In this document: positions 32,252 through 43,588 of the stretch, piece by piece | How the letters are laid out: each line of letters opens with the position of its first letter | Numbering within the stretch: the first letter of the stretch is position 1 | Program-made: the position numbers and the translations under genes | The notes under the pieces: generated by a model | Told to the model about the DNA's origin: nothing | Database searches by the model: none | Seen by the model: only the letters and a program-made list of their open reading frames with translations | Source: Austropuccinia psidii | Taxonomy: Eukaryota > Basidiomycota > Pucciniomycetes > Pucciniales > Sphaerophragmiaceae | Direction: 5' to 3' | DNA: 64,000 nt | Assembly (NCBI GenBank): GCA_023105745.1 | Contig: JALGQZ010000011.1 | Location: forward strand, 16,929,475-16,993,474

Positions 32252-32845
32252 TGAATCAAAGAGAAAAAAGAGGGCTTATGTCAGTTAATACTTCTTAAAA
32301 TGCTGTTTGCACATCCAAGAATGGCCTCTGGGCAATTTATTTCTATAATATGCCCTTGTATTATGGTGTTGTGATTGAAATTATCAATCACACACCAAAA
32401 ATACTGTTTTGTGGATTTCTGGTGTACTGTTTGTATGCCAGTATCTCACAGATTAACTTGTAATTAATAAGTTTAATCTAAGGATTTTTAATGGGCAATT
32501 GAAATTATCAATATGCCCAACCACGGCTCTAATACTGCTATTTACAGTAAAAGAGGTTCTCTTTTCAATTAAAAAAGAAGAATATTAAGGGCTTAAGTGT
32601 TTGCATATGCAAAACACACCCAAAATAACACTTATGGTGATTAAACTATAATTAACCACATGAAAAAGTAAAAAAAAACACAGTGGTATATAAATATATA
32701 TACCACTCAAAAAAATAATAAATTATATAGTATAATATCATTTTTTAATATTTTTTATTCTAAAAAAAGGAACGATGGTGTCAATAAAAGAAATTTGAAA
32801 GAAAATATTCACTTTTGGATGAAAATAGTCCAAAAAATGTTCAAA
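32252..32845 (-). other. Gy-B untranslated leader
   Basis: AT-rich sequence between primer-binding site and leader exon. No protein frame was recognised. It presumably includes intron sequence ending at the acceptor near 32251. Confidence 0.5.
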
Positions 32846-32863
32846 AACATGGCCAGGCCCCCA
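32846..32863 (-). other. Gy-B primer-binding site
   Basis: The minus strand reads TGGGGGCCTGGCCATGTT, three bases inside the LTR end CTGACA. The first 16 bases equal those of Gy-C. Confidence 0.6.
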
Positions 32864-32866
32864 AAA

Positions 32867-33952
32867 TGTCAGGCTGAGTCTATGATAGAAGTATTGAAAA
32901 GTATATACAGCTCTAACTGTGACTTTGAAATTGATAAAAATAGTTAAAAAAAGGTTTTAAAGAGTTCAAAAAGGGCTTTACTAAAGATCCTTAGTGGTGG
33001 TGAGCGCTGTTGAAAGCCCTGGATGCAGTGTTTATCCATTGGGTTACAATGATTAGGATTTTAATTATACCTTTATATTTTCCAAGAGTATAACTGTTTT
33101 TGACAGTTGTACTACGTAGGAATTTAAGAGCAGGATGGGGATTCCTCTTTTGGGCAGAGAAAGGTCCCTTTTTATCCTGAAACTGGATGAAAAGGTCCTC
33201 TAGACCATTTCATCTGGATAAAGTGAATATTTTTCACCTCAGAGTACTGGCTTGTGGTTTTCACAAGGCCTGTATACTCTGTATTGGGCTCAGATGTGGC
33301 TTTGAAACTACATCTGGGCAGTTTTCCCCAATACAGGGTAAAAATCCTCATCTGGAGACCACACAGCCCTTGTCTGACATGTATGACACATAGAATGCTG
33401 TACAGAACCTTTATGGGACCCCTTTATTGAATGAACTATGAGTTATTGAAGTATAAACATGCTTCTTTGTCTGTTTGCCACCTCTTAATCATGGTTATGG
33501 GGTATTATCCCACAGAAAAGGTTTATTGGTGTAATTGTGGTATTTTAACCTTGAAACTGCTATACCTGTGTCAGCTTTTGATATGTTGACCTCAGATATG
33601 CTTCATTGTGTAGCCCTGAATGAGATCTACACAATGGTACCTCATTTGGTATGGGTAACATGAAATATGTCAAAGTTATTCCATGTACAATTTTCGTTAT
33701 TCAGATATATGATTTTTTAATATCTGTATGGAGCTTGTTTTTTCCATCAATTTTTCTCTGGATGAGATATGGGGAAATCAGTTGCAAAATCAGATATCCC
33801 TGCTTGTTCTCTTCCCAAAAAGACCCCACTTTAATTATTTGACACTGAAACTGTAGAAGCTAGATGAGAGGTGAATATTCTATTCACCCTTATTTGGCCT
33901 TATTTTGGCCATAACTTCTGTAGTTTTGGTGTTAGCTCAATTTCGCTAGTAC
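32867..33952 (-). repeat. Gy-B 5' LTR, first part
   Basis: Matches 24350-25450 of the 3' LTR. It is interrupted after TAGTAC by LTR-D; the 3' LTR reads through there (GATAGTACCATTGG). Confidence 0.88.
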
Positions 33953-34330
33953 TGTGGTATTCCATACCATTTTTTTTCACCAGGCTCAAGCTCATAGTAC
34001 CCCATAACAGCAGTAAATACAGCCTACAGGCAGACTTACACTCAAATTTTACACCAAAAGGTCAATTTTACAGCAAGAAGCTGGTTTTAACTCATAAAAA
34101 CATGGCACAGGCACCAAAGGGAAGTGTATGTGTTTAAATAAATTATTCAATTTCATTATGCATATGTAAAAAATCAAGTTACATATAGTAAACTAGTTAC
34201 TACAAATAAGGTACCACCCTTTAAATTACACACCCCACCCAGCCTTACACCCCCTTATAGCCACAGGACTCATGCAGCAATAAAATGACACCTGCATGAA
34301 CTACACAGCAACCTAGAACTCAACATAGAA

Positions 34331-34990
34331 AAGTCACATGATGCAAAGCTCAACCCCATGGAATTTCTGCAAGTCATTTACAACACAGCCACAGGAGTAC
34401 CTTATCTTATATCCACAGTAACCCCACTTAAAAACTTAAAACAGAATCATAATTATTTACACCACTCATCACCTCATGCAAACCAAAGCTAGTTAAAGCA
34501 GGCTGCATGCAGTACACAATTCTAATTAAATCTCAACCACATGGCTATGCCCTGCATGTGTCAAACTCAAAAATCACATCATCTCATACATGACAGTAAA
34601 TTCATCAGTGCAAGAAATTATCACCTGACCTCATTTTAAAATTCAAAAAGAAGAGAAACAACCATGACACCTGCATAAATTACACAGCCACTTCTACCAA
34701 GCCTAAAATATGACATATGCAAAGGAAATACAAATTCATCATGTGATACTGAACCCACCAACAGCATATCATGTGACAGAAAAAAGGCTGTGCACAAGAA
34801 AAATCCTCAGCCAAAATGAAATCACCTCATGCATGCAAGGAAAATCCAAGAAAATCACATCATAATTAGCTCACCAAACGACCATCATGTGATGAAAGAA
34901 GGCTGTGCAGAGAAAAATTATCACCAAAACTTAAATCACCTGACCCATGCAAGAAAGGGTCTCACCAAAAATGGAGTCACATGATGAAAT
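34331..34990 (+). promoter_or_regulatory. Array of TCACATGATG-like motifs in LTR-D U3
   Basis: About ten variants lie upstream of the TATA-like box: GTCACATGATG (34333), ATCACATCATC (34573), ATCATGTGATA (34738), ATCATGTGACA (34768), ATCACCTCATG (34821), ATCACATCATA (34854), ATCATGTGATG (34883), ATCACCTGACC (34935) and GTCACATGATG (34976). They occur in both orientations, alternating with a GGCTGTGCA/ATGCAAG module. Dispersed repeats of this kind in a U3 are typical of enhancer arrays. The CANNTG core would suit a helix-loop-helix factor, but the factor is unknown. Confidence 0.5.
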
Positions 34991-35050
34991 CAAGAGGAAT
35001 TAAAGTGGAAAAAGACAGCTCCCATGGAGGGCCCCCTGGGCTCCCAAAAG

Positions 35051-35062
35051 GCATAAATAGAG
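35051..35062 (+). promoter_or_regulatory. TATA-like box of LTR-D
   Basis: GCATAAATAGAG sits just after the GC-rich segment GGGCCCCCTGGGCTCCC and before a C-rich stretch, a common layout of a U3/R boundary. The decayed copy near 49600 reads AGAAATAACCTG, so its box is lost. Confidence 0.5.
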
Positions 35063-35957
35063 AGGCTCTCTCCCCCAAATTTCAAAATCCCCCCCATGAA
35101 AATTATATTCCCTGAAAATTATATCCCCTGCACATTACAAGCACAGGAATAAGTCATCCCTCACCTGGGAGGTAGTCCAGTATATTATAGTAAATTTGCT
35201 TGCCCAGTAGCTAAGCTCAGTGGAAGTATAGTATTGAAGATTACCCAGTAGCTAAGCTCAGTGGAATCTTATTATTATTAAAATAAAAATAAAAATTACC
35301 CAGTACCCAAGATTAGGGTTACTACTCTATTAAGATATTTTAACTAGTAAAATTAACTTCATTTAACAAGATTTAAAACTAGCTTACCCATTTAAAATCA
35401 AATATCAAAGAATCTTACCTCTTAAACTTAACCAGTGATATTTTATCTTATTATTATCCACTCTTAAAAAAAATAACAAACCTTTAAAAATTATTTTACT
35501 ATATTATAACTTTAACTTAACAAAATTACCTTTATCAAACTCATCAAATTTTCCAGAAAACCTTAAATAACCCATCTTACTAAGGATTTATCACCAAGAA
35601 GAAACCACTCACCTCAATTTAAACAAAAAAAAAATATTAAAATTAAACAGACAAGTATTTCATTAAAATCTCAAAGTTAACCAAAATTACTGACATTATT
35701 TTTCATATTATTTATTGAATAGGTCTGATCTGAGACTGCTGAATTTTGTCTTCTGCAGTTTTAAAGCCACATAACAATTTCATTTTTGTTTGTGAGCTCC
35801 AAGGAAGATTTTGTTCAGTATTTCAGGAGGGGCAGGCAATACACCCTTGCCACCCTTGGTTACAGGATTTATTAGCAATTCAAAACTAGTTACCTGTAAT
35901 TTCCCCCTCCAGGTACTGCCTCATTTTAATCCCACACAAGAGGAGTTCCCACAGTAC

Positions 35958-36273
35958 CATTGGATAGCCCTGACTTGGAGCTTCAATTTGAAAACCCATT
36001 TTCTGGGGTTAAGCCTCTTCCTCTGGATTCCAGATGAGAGGTGAAAATTAAGGTTGATGCTCAGCAACAGCTTTTAGAAGGAATAACTTTGTTATTCTTT
36101 TTCCTATGATGATGGGACTTTTATATTTGGGAAGATGTGATTTTCCTCTTTCTTTTGATGTCTTTGGAGCTGGTTTGGCTCAGCTCCATGCTTTGGTGGT
36201 ATCTTAGCTTTACCATTTGTTTATGGCATTTGGCTGTCATGCTTGTGCTCTGGTTTTGAGTCACAAGCTGACA
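35958..36273 (-). repeat. Gy-B 5' LTR, second part
   Basis: Continues the LTR after LTR-D (CATTGGATAGCCC) to CTGACA, followed by TTTAC. It matches 25450-25764. Confidence 0.88.
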
Positions 36274-36278
36274 TTTAC

Positions 36279-36987
36279 CCTTTGGCAGCTTCAAATTCCT
36301 GTCCAATCTGGGATAAACCCAGTTTAACCTTTAATTCTGGATCAAAGTCTAATCTTAAAGCTTAAATAAGGTTGAAAATCCTCCAATACAGATGGACAAC
36401 CTTAATTGAAGCCTTGCAGATCCAAAAAGTTGGGTATCCCAGCTCTGTTTGGTCTTTTTCCTTTGTCCCACCTTTTTTTGTGGATTTTGCCCTTTTATTT
36501 ATTTAAAGCCATACTATGGCCTTAAACCCCTTTGAATTTAGCTCATGCAGGATTTACATTCTGTATGGCAAATCCTTAGCCAATTCAGTAAATATACACA
36601 ACACCTTAATTTTAGCTTAAATTTTGGTATGTTTTCATAAACCTTATGCAACTTTGAATTTAAGCTTATTTGAGCTTAGATTTAACGATGTTAAAAAAAA
36701 TGTTAAAAAAATTGCAATTGTACTGTGAGATTCTTAAATCTTCTAATAACTTAAGAAATATTCATTTTTGGGTATAACACCCTATGGGTCTACCCTAGGT
36801 TATTTTTGGAGTGGAATCCAAAAATGACATAATAACTATAGATTTGTTTATCCAAAAAACATTTATAATTATTTTTTGTTATTTTTTATTATAAATTCAG
36901 CTGATAAGTCTGTTTAAGACTAAATAAACTTTGTATAATATTATTTGTGGCCTTATGGGTATGTCACACATACCTCACAGGCTCACA
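36279..36987 (-). repeat. Gy-C 5' LTR, second part
   Basis: Matches 4425-5131 of the 3' LTR (CCCTTTGGCAGC onward) and ends GGCTCACA. The target duplication CCATC follows at 36988-36992. Confidence 0.88.
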
Positions 36988-36992
36988 CCATC

Positions 36993-37762
36993 CAAGACTG
37001 AGAATGGACCCTGCCAGTGAACTGGGTTGAACCCAGGATTCAAATATTTGGTATCATTCCAAGTTATTCCAAGCCACTGAAATATTAGAGAATTTCAAAA
37101 AAATTCTTCCTTTGTTAATGGGATGGACTAGGTATACAGAATATAAGAGGAGAAAATTTTCCATTTATATTTTCACCTTAAAGAGAAGGATCTCTTTGAA
37201 AAGAGTTTGAATCTAAGAATATACTTTTAATTTCCATAATTCAATTTTTTCAGAGGCCAAAATAGTTCAAAGAAAGTTTTACAAATTAATAAATCTTTTA
37301 TCTTCATATAATTATGACTTATTCTCACTTTATAACAATATAAATTCTTGTTTCTCCTTCAAAAATTAGCTCCAAAATATTAAAAACAGCCGTTTTTAAC
37401 TGGTGCCTTTTCTGAAGAAACTTTATTGATGAGAACTCTTGTCTCAAATAGAGTTAACTTTATGTGAGTTAAGAGGCAAAATATGAAGGCTTTAAAAATC
37501 CTTCCAATAGAATGATTTCCAAAAAAATATACAAAATACATATATATTTTCTTTTTTGAGTTCAATTTCTGAAATTTAAGTTTTCTTTTACATCCTCAAT
37601 CAATTCAATCAATTTTCATTATTAAGCCCAAAAATTCTCTTTTTTAGGAACAAAATGCCTCACTCTTGTTTTTTTGGGAGTATTATTTCTTAATTCACAA
37701 GACAAGTAGTTGGATATATGCATCAGGGCCTTTTAAACTGGAGTGAATTAAAAAAATCAAAG
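36993..37762. other. AT-rich flank, no gene
   Basis: Right flank of the 34-kb nest. Its first bases (CAAGACTGAGAATGG) continue the pre-insertion sequence from 2992. No coding frame with a domain and no RNA gene were recognised. Confidence 0.5.
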
Positions 37763-37924
37763 GAAATTACAGTCCAGGGACTGTTATTTCTGCTACTGTA
37801 AAGTCTTTGATGATCATCAACAAATTTACAGTAGGACCCATTACAGGGCCTGTACTGTAGCAAATTAGAGACTTGTAAATAATGCTACAGTAGCAGGCCT
37901 TAAAAATCTTGCTACTGTAATTTC
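37763..37924. mobile_element. MITE-like repeat with 11-bp inverted ends
   Basis: Left end GAAATTACAGT, right end ACTGTAATTTC, perfect inverted repeats around a 162-bp core. Inside, the motif TACAGTAG or its complement CTACTGTA occurs at least five times (near 37793, 37828, 37853, 37885 and 37911). No coding capacity. Target duplications are not evident, so the exact ends are uncertain. Confidence 0.5.
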
Positions 37925-40811
37925 AAATTAAAACCAAAACATGGAATTGAAACTAAATTTTTTCAAAAATACAGAAAAGGAATGCAGGAGAATTGAAAAA
38001 AAAACATAAAAAAAGAGTTGTAAAGCCACTGAAATAACACTTCACCAGAGAAAATAGGTAAAAGCTCTCAAAAAAGTAAATATATATATATGTATATTGA
38101 TTTAGACTAGAGAAAAGATAGTTCTTATTGCATTTATTAATCAAATATGGAAAAAAGAAGCTTGATTCTAATAATAATAACAATGAATTAAGCACACATT
38201 TCATAAGAATATTTATCCTTCATTTTTGAGAATGTTCTGTCATTCTATTTGAAAATTTCTTAAAAAAGAATTTTTTGAGATATTCTTTGTGGGTTTTGTT
38301 CTATTTTTCTTTCAAAAATCAAATTGAAGATTATTTATTTTCTAAAAAAGGTTGGCAGAAAAATAAAATTTTGTAAATTCACTGTCAAATGCTGATAGAA
38401 CCAATCAATAATGGGCATCATTTGAATTATTCCAATAATGAAGGGCCAGTTCACTTAATATATGAAATATATCTGCCACTATAGAATAGGATAAGTTAGA
38501 ATAATTAAAGCTTGATTTCCCTGAAAGCCTCTTCAAATATTTTCAATATTTAGATTGATTATACTGCTTTATGTTTTTGGGGCTTGGGGGATTTCTTCCA
38601 TGACTTTCAAAGAGATATATTTGCAGATTTCTTTCCTATCTTTATTTATAAACAAATATGATTTGGTATTTGTTTTGATAATTGGACCATTATTTGTAGA
38701 AAAAATTGGAATATGCTTTTCAAAATTCCAGAAAAGACACTTTTCACAAGTTTCTATCAAAAATTAAGATTTACTGGTTGAATTTATTGAGAAATTTTTG
38801 ATAATGAAACTTAACACTTGAGGGATGATTCAGACCATTTTTTTTATTCTGATTGGACATGGCTCTGAAATATTATTTTTCCTACTTCAAGCTCAATTCC
38901 TCAAAAGATACAGATTATTTCTGTAGACTCAAATTTTGAAATATGAAATTAATCAATACTCCAACAACCTTTTAAGGAGAAATACCAAATAAAAACAATA
39001 TACTCTCTCATATTATTTTCTGAAAGAACTTGAAAGAGCTGAATATAGAATTTTTTTAGCATCAATTTATGAACAGATGATAATTCTAAATTAATAATTG
39101 TTCTGGGCTTTATGAGCTTATTGACGTGATTATAAATTTAGAAAGCTCACAGGACTTCTATAGATAGACTTTGAGAAATATACTTGTTAAAAGAACCTAT
39201 TTATAGGGGAAATCTTCACTTAATATTATTTAGGGGTAATGTTATTTCCAATAAAGCTAAATGAGCTCTCTCAGTTATTCATAAATAGGTAGTTTTTAAT
39301 CATTCTAATTGGATATTAAATTCATATATCTGTTTGAAGTCAATGATCTATAATAGAATGAAAAGGTGACCTGCATAGGTTTGAGGAAACTTTAATGTAG
39401 AGAAATTAAAAAAAACTTTTCCGATTACTCCTAATAATCTGAGTTTTTAATTATTCAGTATATTTAAATTTAAAAAGCTATTTCAAAATAATAAAAGCTA
39501 TCAAATTCTTAATTTCATTTGAAATTTTGGATCTTTGCTTGCATGGAGAGCTCTCTATATATCCTAATTATTATAGATTTCTTACATATTAATTGTATTT
39601 AATTTAAACTCCAAAGATCTATAGAACACAGTGAGCAAAGTCAAAAAATATGATTCATGAATCCTTCTCAAGAAATTTCTTCTATATAATTGAATAATTG
39701 ATGAAAAAAATGTTTGGGTATATTGACACATGAAGACTACCTTTCCTAAAATTTTGAAAAAAAATGCATTTTTTCAACTTTATTTAATTTCTTGATACCT
39801 CTCTTCTAATTTTCTCAAAATAAAAATTCAAATATTATTAGTTTTTCACATATTCTAGCAGCAAATTAGATAAAGATGATTCTTTCAGAATTAATAATTT
39901 CTCCACAGAAATGTAAAAACTGAATCTGAATGTGTATTAAGAAAACAAAAATCCAGTGATTCAAAAAAGTTAAGAATAGTATTGTTCTATTTTTATAAAA
40001 CATTAAAATGATTTTATTAAGCCATATTCTGTATTTGAAGATAAGGATAGTTTTTAGCTTAAACCATGGAACAGTATAATACAAAATTTCCCAATTCTAA
40101 ATATAAAACCCAATATTATGCTTTGAATATTCATTTTACCTATCTCTAAGTGGATTGATGTCCTTTAGATCAGTTTATCGTCTAAAATAGGGGTTATATC
40201 ATTTCAACATATACTAAATTTTGATTTCCCTCTCCTTAAAATGACCTTGTACCATAAATATCCACATCTTTCCCCAATTTTTATCAGAATTTTGATCTCG
40301 AAAGACAGAAAAAAGAAGCTATATAATGTTTCACAAAATATATCTTTTAATAAAGGAAAATAATTAAACTTTATGGTATATTTTTCATGATATTTATATT
40401 TCCAGAAAGACCCAAAGTCTGGAAGATATTTTATCATTTATTATAAGCTTTTTTAAATTCCAAATGGTTAAATTTTCAATATTATTTATCTGTGGGCTCC
40501 TATGAGCTAGCTTGAAAGAAAGGTCATTTTGAAATTTTAATAGATATGTAAAAATCTATCACAAAATTCCCAGAGGATAGATTTTTTGTTAGTTAAATGA
40601 TAAAACTTTATGAAAAATTAATCAACAAATTGGATGTAAGGATAATTTTTTTAACCATATATTTTTGAATTATTGATCTTTGAAAATCCTGATCAAAAAC
40701 TTATATTAAGCCAAATCAATTGAGAATATGTGGCTTAAATTTCTTCCAAAACTTTCATTTCTAAATTGGGCTTCTTACCCATTTCCAATATGAATCAAAT
40801 CTATCTCCCAT
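37925..40811. other. AT-rich DNA, no gene recognised
   Basis: Open frames here (for example 37953-38204, 38555-38767, 39866-40084 and 40204-40437) are short, hydrophobic or Lys/Asn-rich. They overlap on both strands and show no domain. No LTR or transposase similarity to the other families was found by eye. Confidence 0.5.
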
Positions 40812-43588
40812 GTGAAACTCCAAATGCAACACCTTCTGTCAGGTGTAGCCACTTTTCTCATGGTGAATGAAGGTAAAATTTGTAAATCCAATTAAATACC
40901 TCACATAAAAAGGATATATTTAGAATATAAAGATCTTTATTGGTGGTGAAGCTTTTGTAATATTTGGAAAGTTGGGTTTGTGGTTGAGGTGAGTCTTATG
41001 GAAAACAAATATGACTTTTTTCAGTTTCATACTCCACAAAGATCTAAGGATAAAGCTAAATTAGGGATTATTTCAAGAAAATGAATATTAGTGATGAAAT
41101 TGATGAAAAAATAGAATACCTACCCAGAGTCAGCCTCTAATCCAGTAAGACCTTTTTCTGAATGTGGAGAAATCTCAGAAAAATAAATAAACCTATTTAA
41201 ACTGTATCTTTGGGCACATTCCAAATCCTTAGGAAAATAACGAGGCTTCCGATTAGTATTCATGGGATAAACTGGAAATTATTTTGAAATAATGATTTCC
41301 AAAGGGAAAAAATGACTACCACCTTTAAAAATGAAGATATTATTGTTTTCTTATTGCTTAGAGGATAAAAGTACGTAAAAATCTGAAATACTTTTATGAA
41401 AAATAAATATAGTTCTTTGATGGCTATTTTTCATTGGCTCTCCAATTCCTGGAATATAAATCTAATTTTTTACACTTTTAAGGTATTTCAATATATTCTC
41501 AGCTAATGGAACCAGGGCTTAGGATCCCTAATGAATCTGTTGGATATCTTGAGCTTATCCCACAAGGTCTCCTCCTAAAACTTGCCATTGTGTGTCATTT
41601 TTTTATTTAGAATGGGCTACAACCCTTAAGAAACACTTTCTGTCACTTTGGAAATCGAGAACTTAAAATGAACCTTTGCAATAACTGAAATTTAATATCA
41701 CTTCAAGAAACTAGTAATTAAATATATATTGGTGGTGCAAAAAAACTGGAAAAACACTAACAAAAGATTTGGAGAAAAATTATATTGTATTACTCCAATA
41801 TCCATTCAGGTGTGTGTTTAACCCTGGTAGTTTCTCTTGTCAGTATTTTGTATATACTCTCTCCATCTTTATTGGATCCATTTTTATCTTCTATCAAGGC
41901 TTCATGGTAGCAGATACTCATGTCAAATATTCTATATCACTAGTAGTGATATAGCTATAATCAGATAGGCTTTAAAGCCCAATATTCAGATTCTGGAGGC
42001 CTTGGAGGAAGCTCATGGTGATTTTGAAACTACTGTTATTCTTTCTTGTAAGGTGTTTTTTCTCTTATTTTGAATACCTTCTCAACAATTTCAAATTTTG
42101 ATGAGTCCCTTTTTGTTTTATTTTTTGATTCACTGGGTATTCTCCTGATTTTTTTTCATGAGATAGCTTTCTATTATTGATTTTATAGGGAGAAGATTTT
42201 CAACTACTGAGATGTGGCTCTACCTTAAAGAAAATATTATATACATTCTACTATTGAGGCAATCTGAGTTATGGGTCTTTAAAATACATCCTCCCTAAGG
42301 GTATTGAAGCTGTTTTGGCTTCTTATTTTCTTTTCAACTCTAAAATATCATCTTCAGATTTATATCCTGGCTAATAAATTAAAAATTTAATCCTTCGTTA
42401 ATTGGTAATTGAGTAAGAAATCACTTCATAAATCCTAAAAGTAATTAGTGTTGCGGAAGATTGAAATGCTACTGAGGATTAAAATATTCAATTTCCATTT
42501 TCCTTTTGACTTAATATGCTCTTTTTATGGATTTTTACATGGTACAGCTTGGTTTAAAAAAAATATTTTCTCAAATCTTTAATTTTGGGGGAATCATATC
42601 TTGTAGTTCTCTTATGCAATTTGAATAGAATCATATCATATTTTTGCATTAAGATAATTAATATGAGGAGAAATGTTTGAAGGCTTATCAATAAATTCTT
42701 GGAAAATATGGTGGAGAATTTCAAGAAATGATTCTTCAAATTCAAGGAGAGGTCTTTAAATACCTACCTCAAGATGATTTCTGGTGAAGTTGTTAATACA
42801 AGTTTTGATAATTGATTGGAGTCCTTCTAATCTTGAGGCTTTGGAGGCCCCAAGATGTTAGTATTCATTAGTACAAGAGGGATAAGTTTCTGTGTTAGAT
42901 GGAGAAAAATATCTTTGAATCATACATTAATTTTATATTATTAATAGTTTCAATTATTGCTTTCTAATTGGAATAAAAAATTAATGTTAATCAGAATATT
43001 ATAAGACCTAATAGCCCCAAAATGGATCTTTCTTTATCAATTTGAATCATTTGAAAATCAAATGATGAGAAGGAAATTATTAACTTACTTCCACACTCTG
43101 ATTAATTTATCAAAGTTAAATTATATTGAAATCTCTTAACACAATATTCTTACACATCCTTTCCAATGTGCCAAATAAATAAGATGATGTAGTTATTTGA
43201 TAAACCTTTTCTAATACTATCAATTAAGTCTGTATTTCAAGGAGTCACAATTGATATTGGAATTTGAATCATTTTATTTTTTTTGAAATTTTTTAATTTT
43301 ATTAGAGCCCAATCATAAGCTTCCTCAGTACTCTTTTTGAGAACACAAAATAAACTAGACAGTTCTTTGTTTTTTCATCTGATACTGAAAATATTAAATA
43401 AAGGTATTCCAAACTTGTTTTGGTTTCAAGTAAAGTGCATGAGGATGAAATTTGGGAATACTTTGAGGATTTGTTCAGCTATTGAATGAGTAGAAAATAT
43501 GTATTGTATCTTGTCATTTGAAATTTTTTTACTGGAATAAAGCTAATTTTCTTGATTCAGGATTTAAGTGAGAGAATCAATGGGAATT
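40812..43588. other. AT-rich DNA, no gene recognised
   Basis: Apart from the inverted copy of the 2932-2980 block at its left edge, nothing recognisable was seen. The frames at 41769-41954 and 42554-42745 have no domain. Confidence 0.5.

Larger units (their letters stand above)
33953..35953 (+). mobile_element. LTR-D: solo LTR inside the Gy-B 5' LTR
   Basis: About 2.0 kb with terminal TGTGG and CCACA, flanked by GTAC on both sides (33949-33952 and 35954-35957). It is absent from the matching point of the other Gy-B LTR, so the insertion is certain. Internal duplication is not seen, so this is one LTR without an internal region. It shows no gypsy protein. A TATA-like box at 35052 and a cluster of CACATG-type motifs upstream suggest its U3 faces the plus strand. 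A decayed relative lies at 48142-50395. Confidence 0.85.
24350..36273 (-). mobile_element. Gy-B: Ty3/gypsy chromovirus inserted in the Gy-C 5' LTR
   Basis: The 3' LTR is 24350-25764. The 5' LTR is 32867-36273, split by LTR-D. The target duplication is TTTAC (24345-24349 and 36274-36278), and the Gy-C LTR resumes on both sides. Protein order is as in Gy-A and Gy-C, with the same primer-binding site, but sequence is clearly another family (LTR ends TGTCAAC and CTGACA). All domains are broken by numerous stops and frameshifts, and a 275-bp duplication sits in reverse transcriptase. Confidence 0.9.
2998..36987 (-). mobile_element. Gy-C: outer Ty3/gypsy chromovirus, interrupted by two other elements
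   Basis: The boundaries come from LTR ends plus a perfect 5-bp target duplication CCATC at 2993-2997 and 36988-36992. The 3' LTR is 2998-5131. The 5' LTR is split into 22895-24344 and 36279-36987 by Gy-B. The internal region is split by Gy-A at 10216-21462. With insertions removed the element is about 10.8 kb. Protein order on the minus strand is gag, protease, reverse transcriptase, RNase H, integrase, chromodomain, all broken by stops and frameshifts. The LTRs differ by roughly a tenth or more by eye, so it is older than Gy-A. It is autonomous in design and dead now. Confidence 0.9.

Noticed and set aside
32867..36273. 3.4-kb LTR for Gy-B
   Set aside because: The extra 2 kb is the LTR-D insertion with its own target duplication; the true Gy-B LTR is about 1.4 kb.
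37020..37060. tRNA-like GGGTTGAACCCAGGATTCAAAT
   Set aside because: No acceptor stem, D-arm or anticodon arm could be folded around it.
38555..38767. Overlapping 70- and 63-codon frames on both strands
   Set aside because: Hydrophobic AT-rich translations on opposite strands with no domain; chance open frames.
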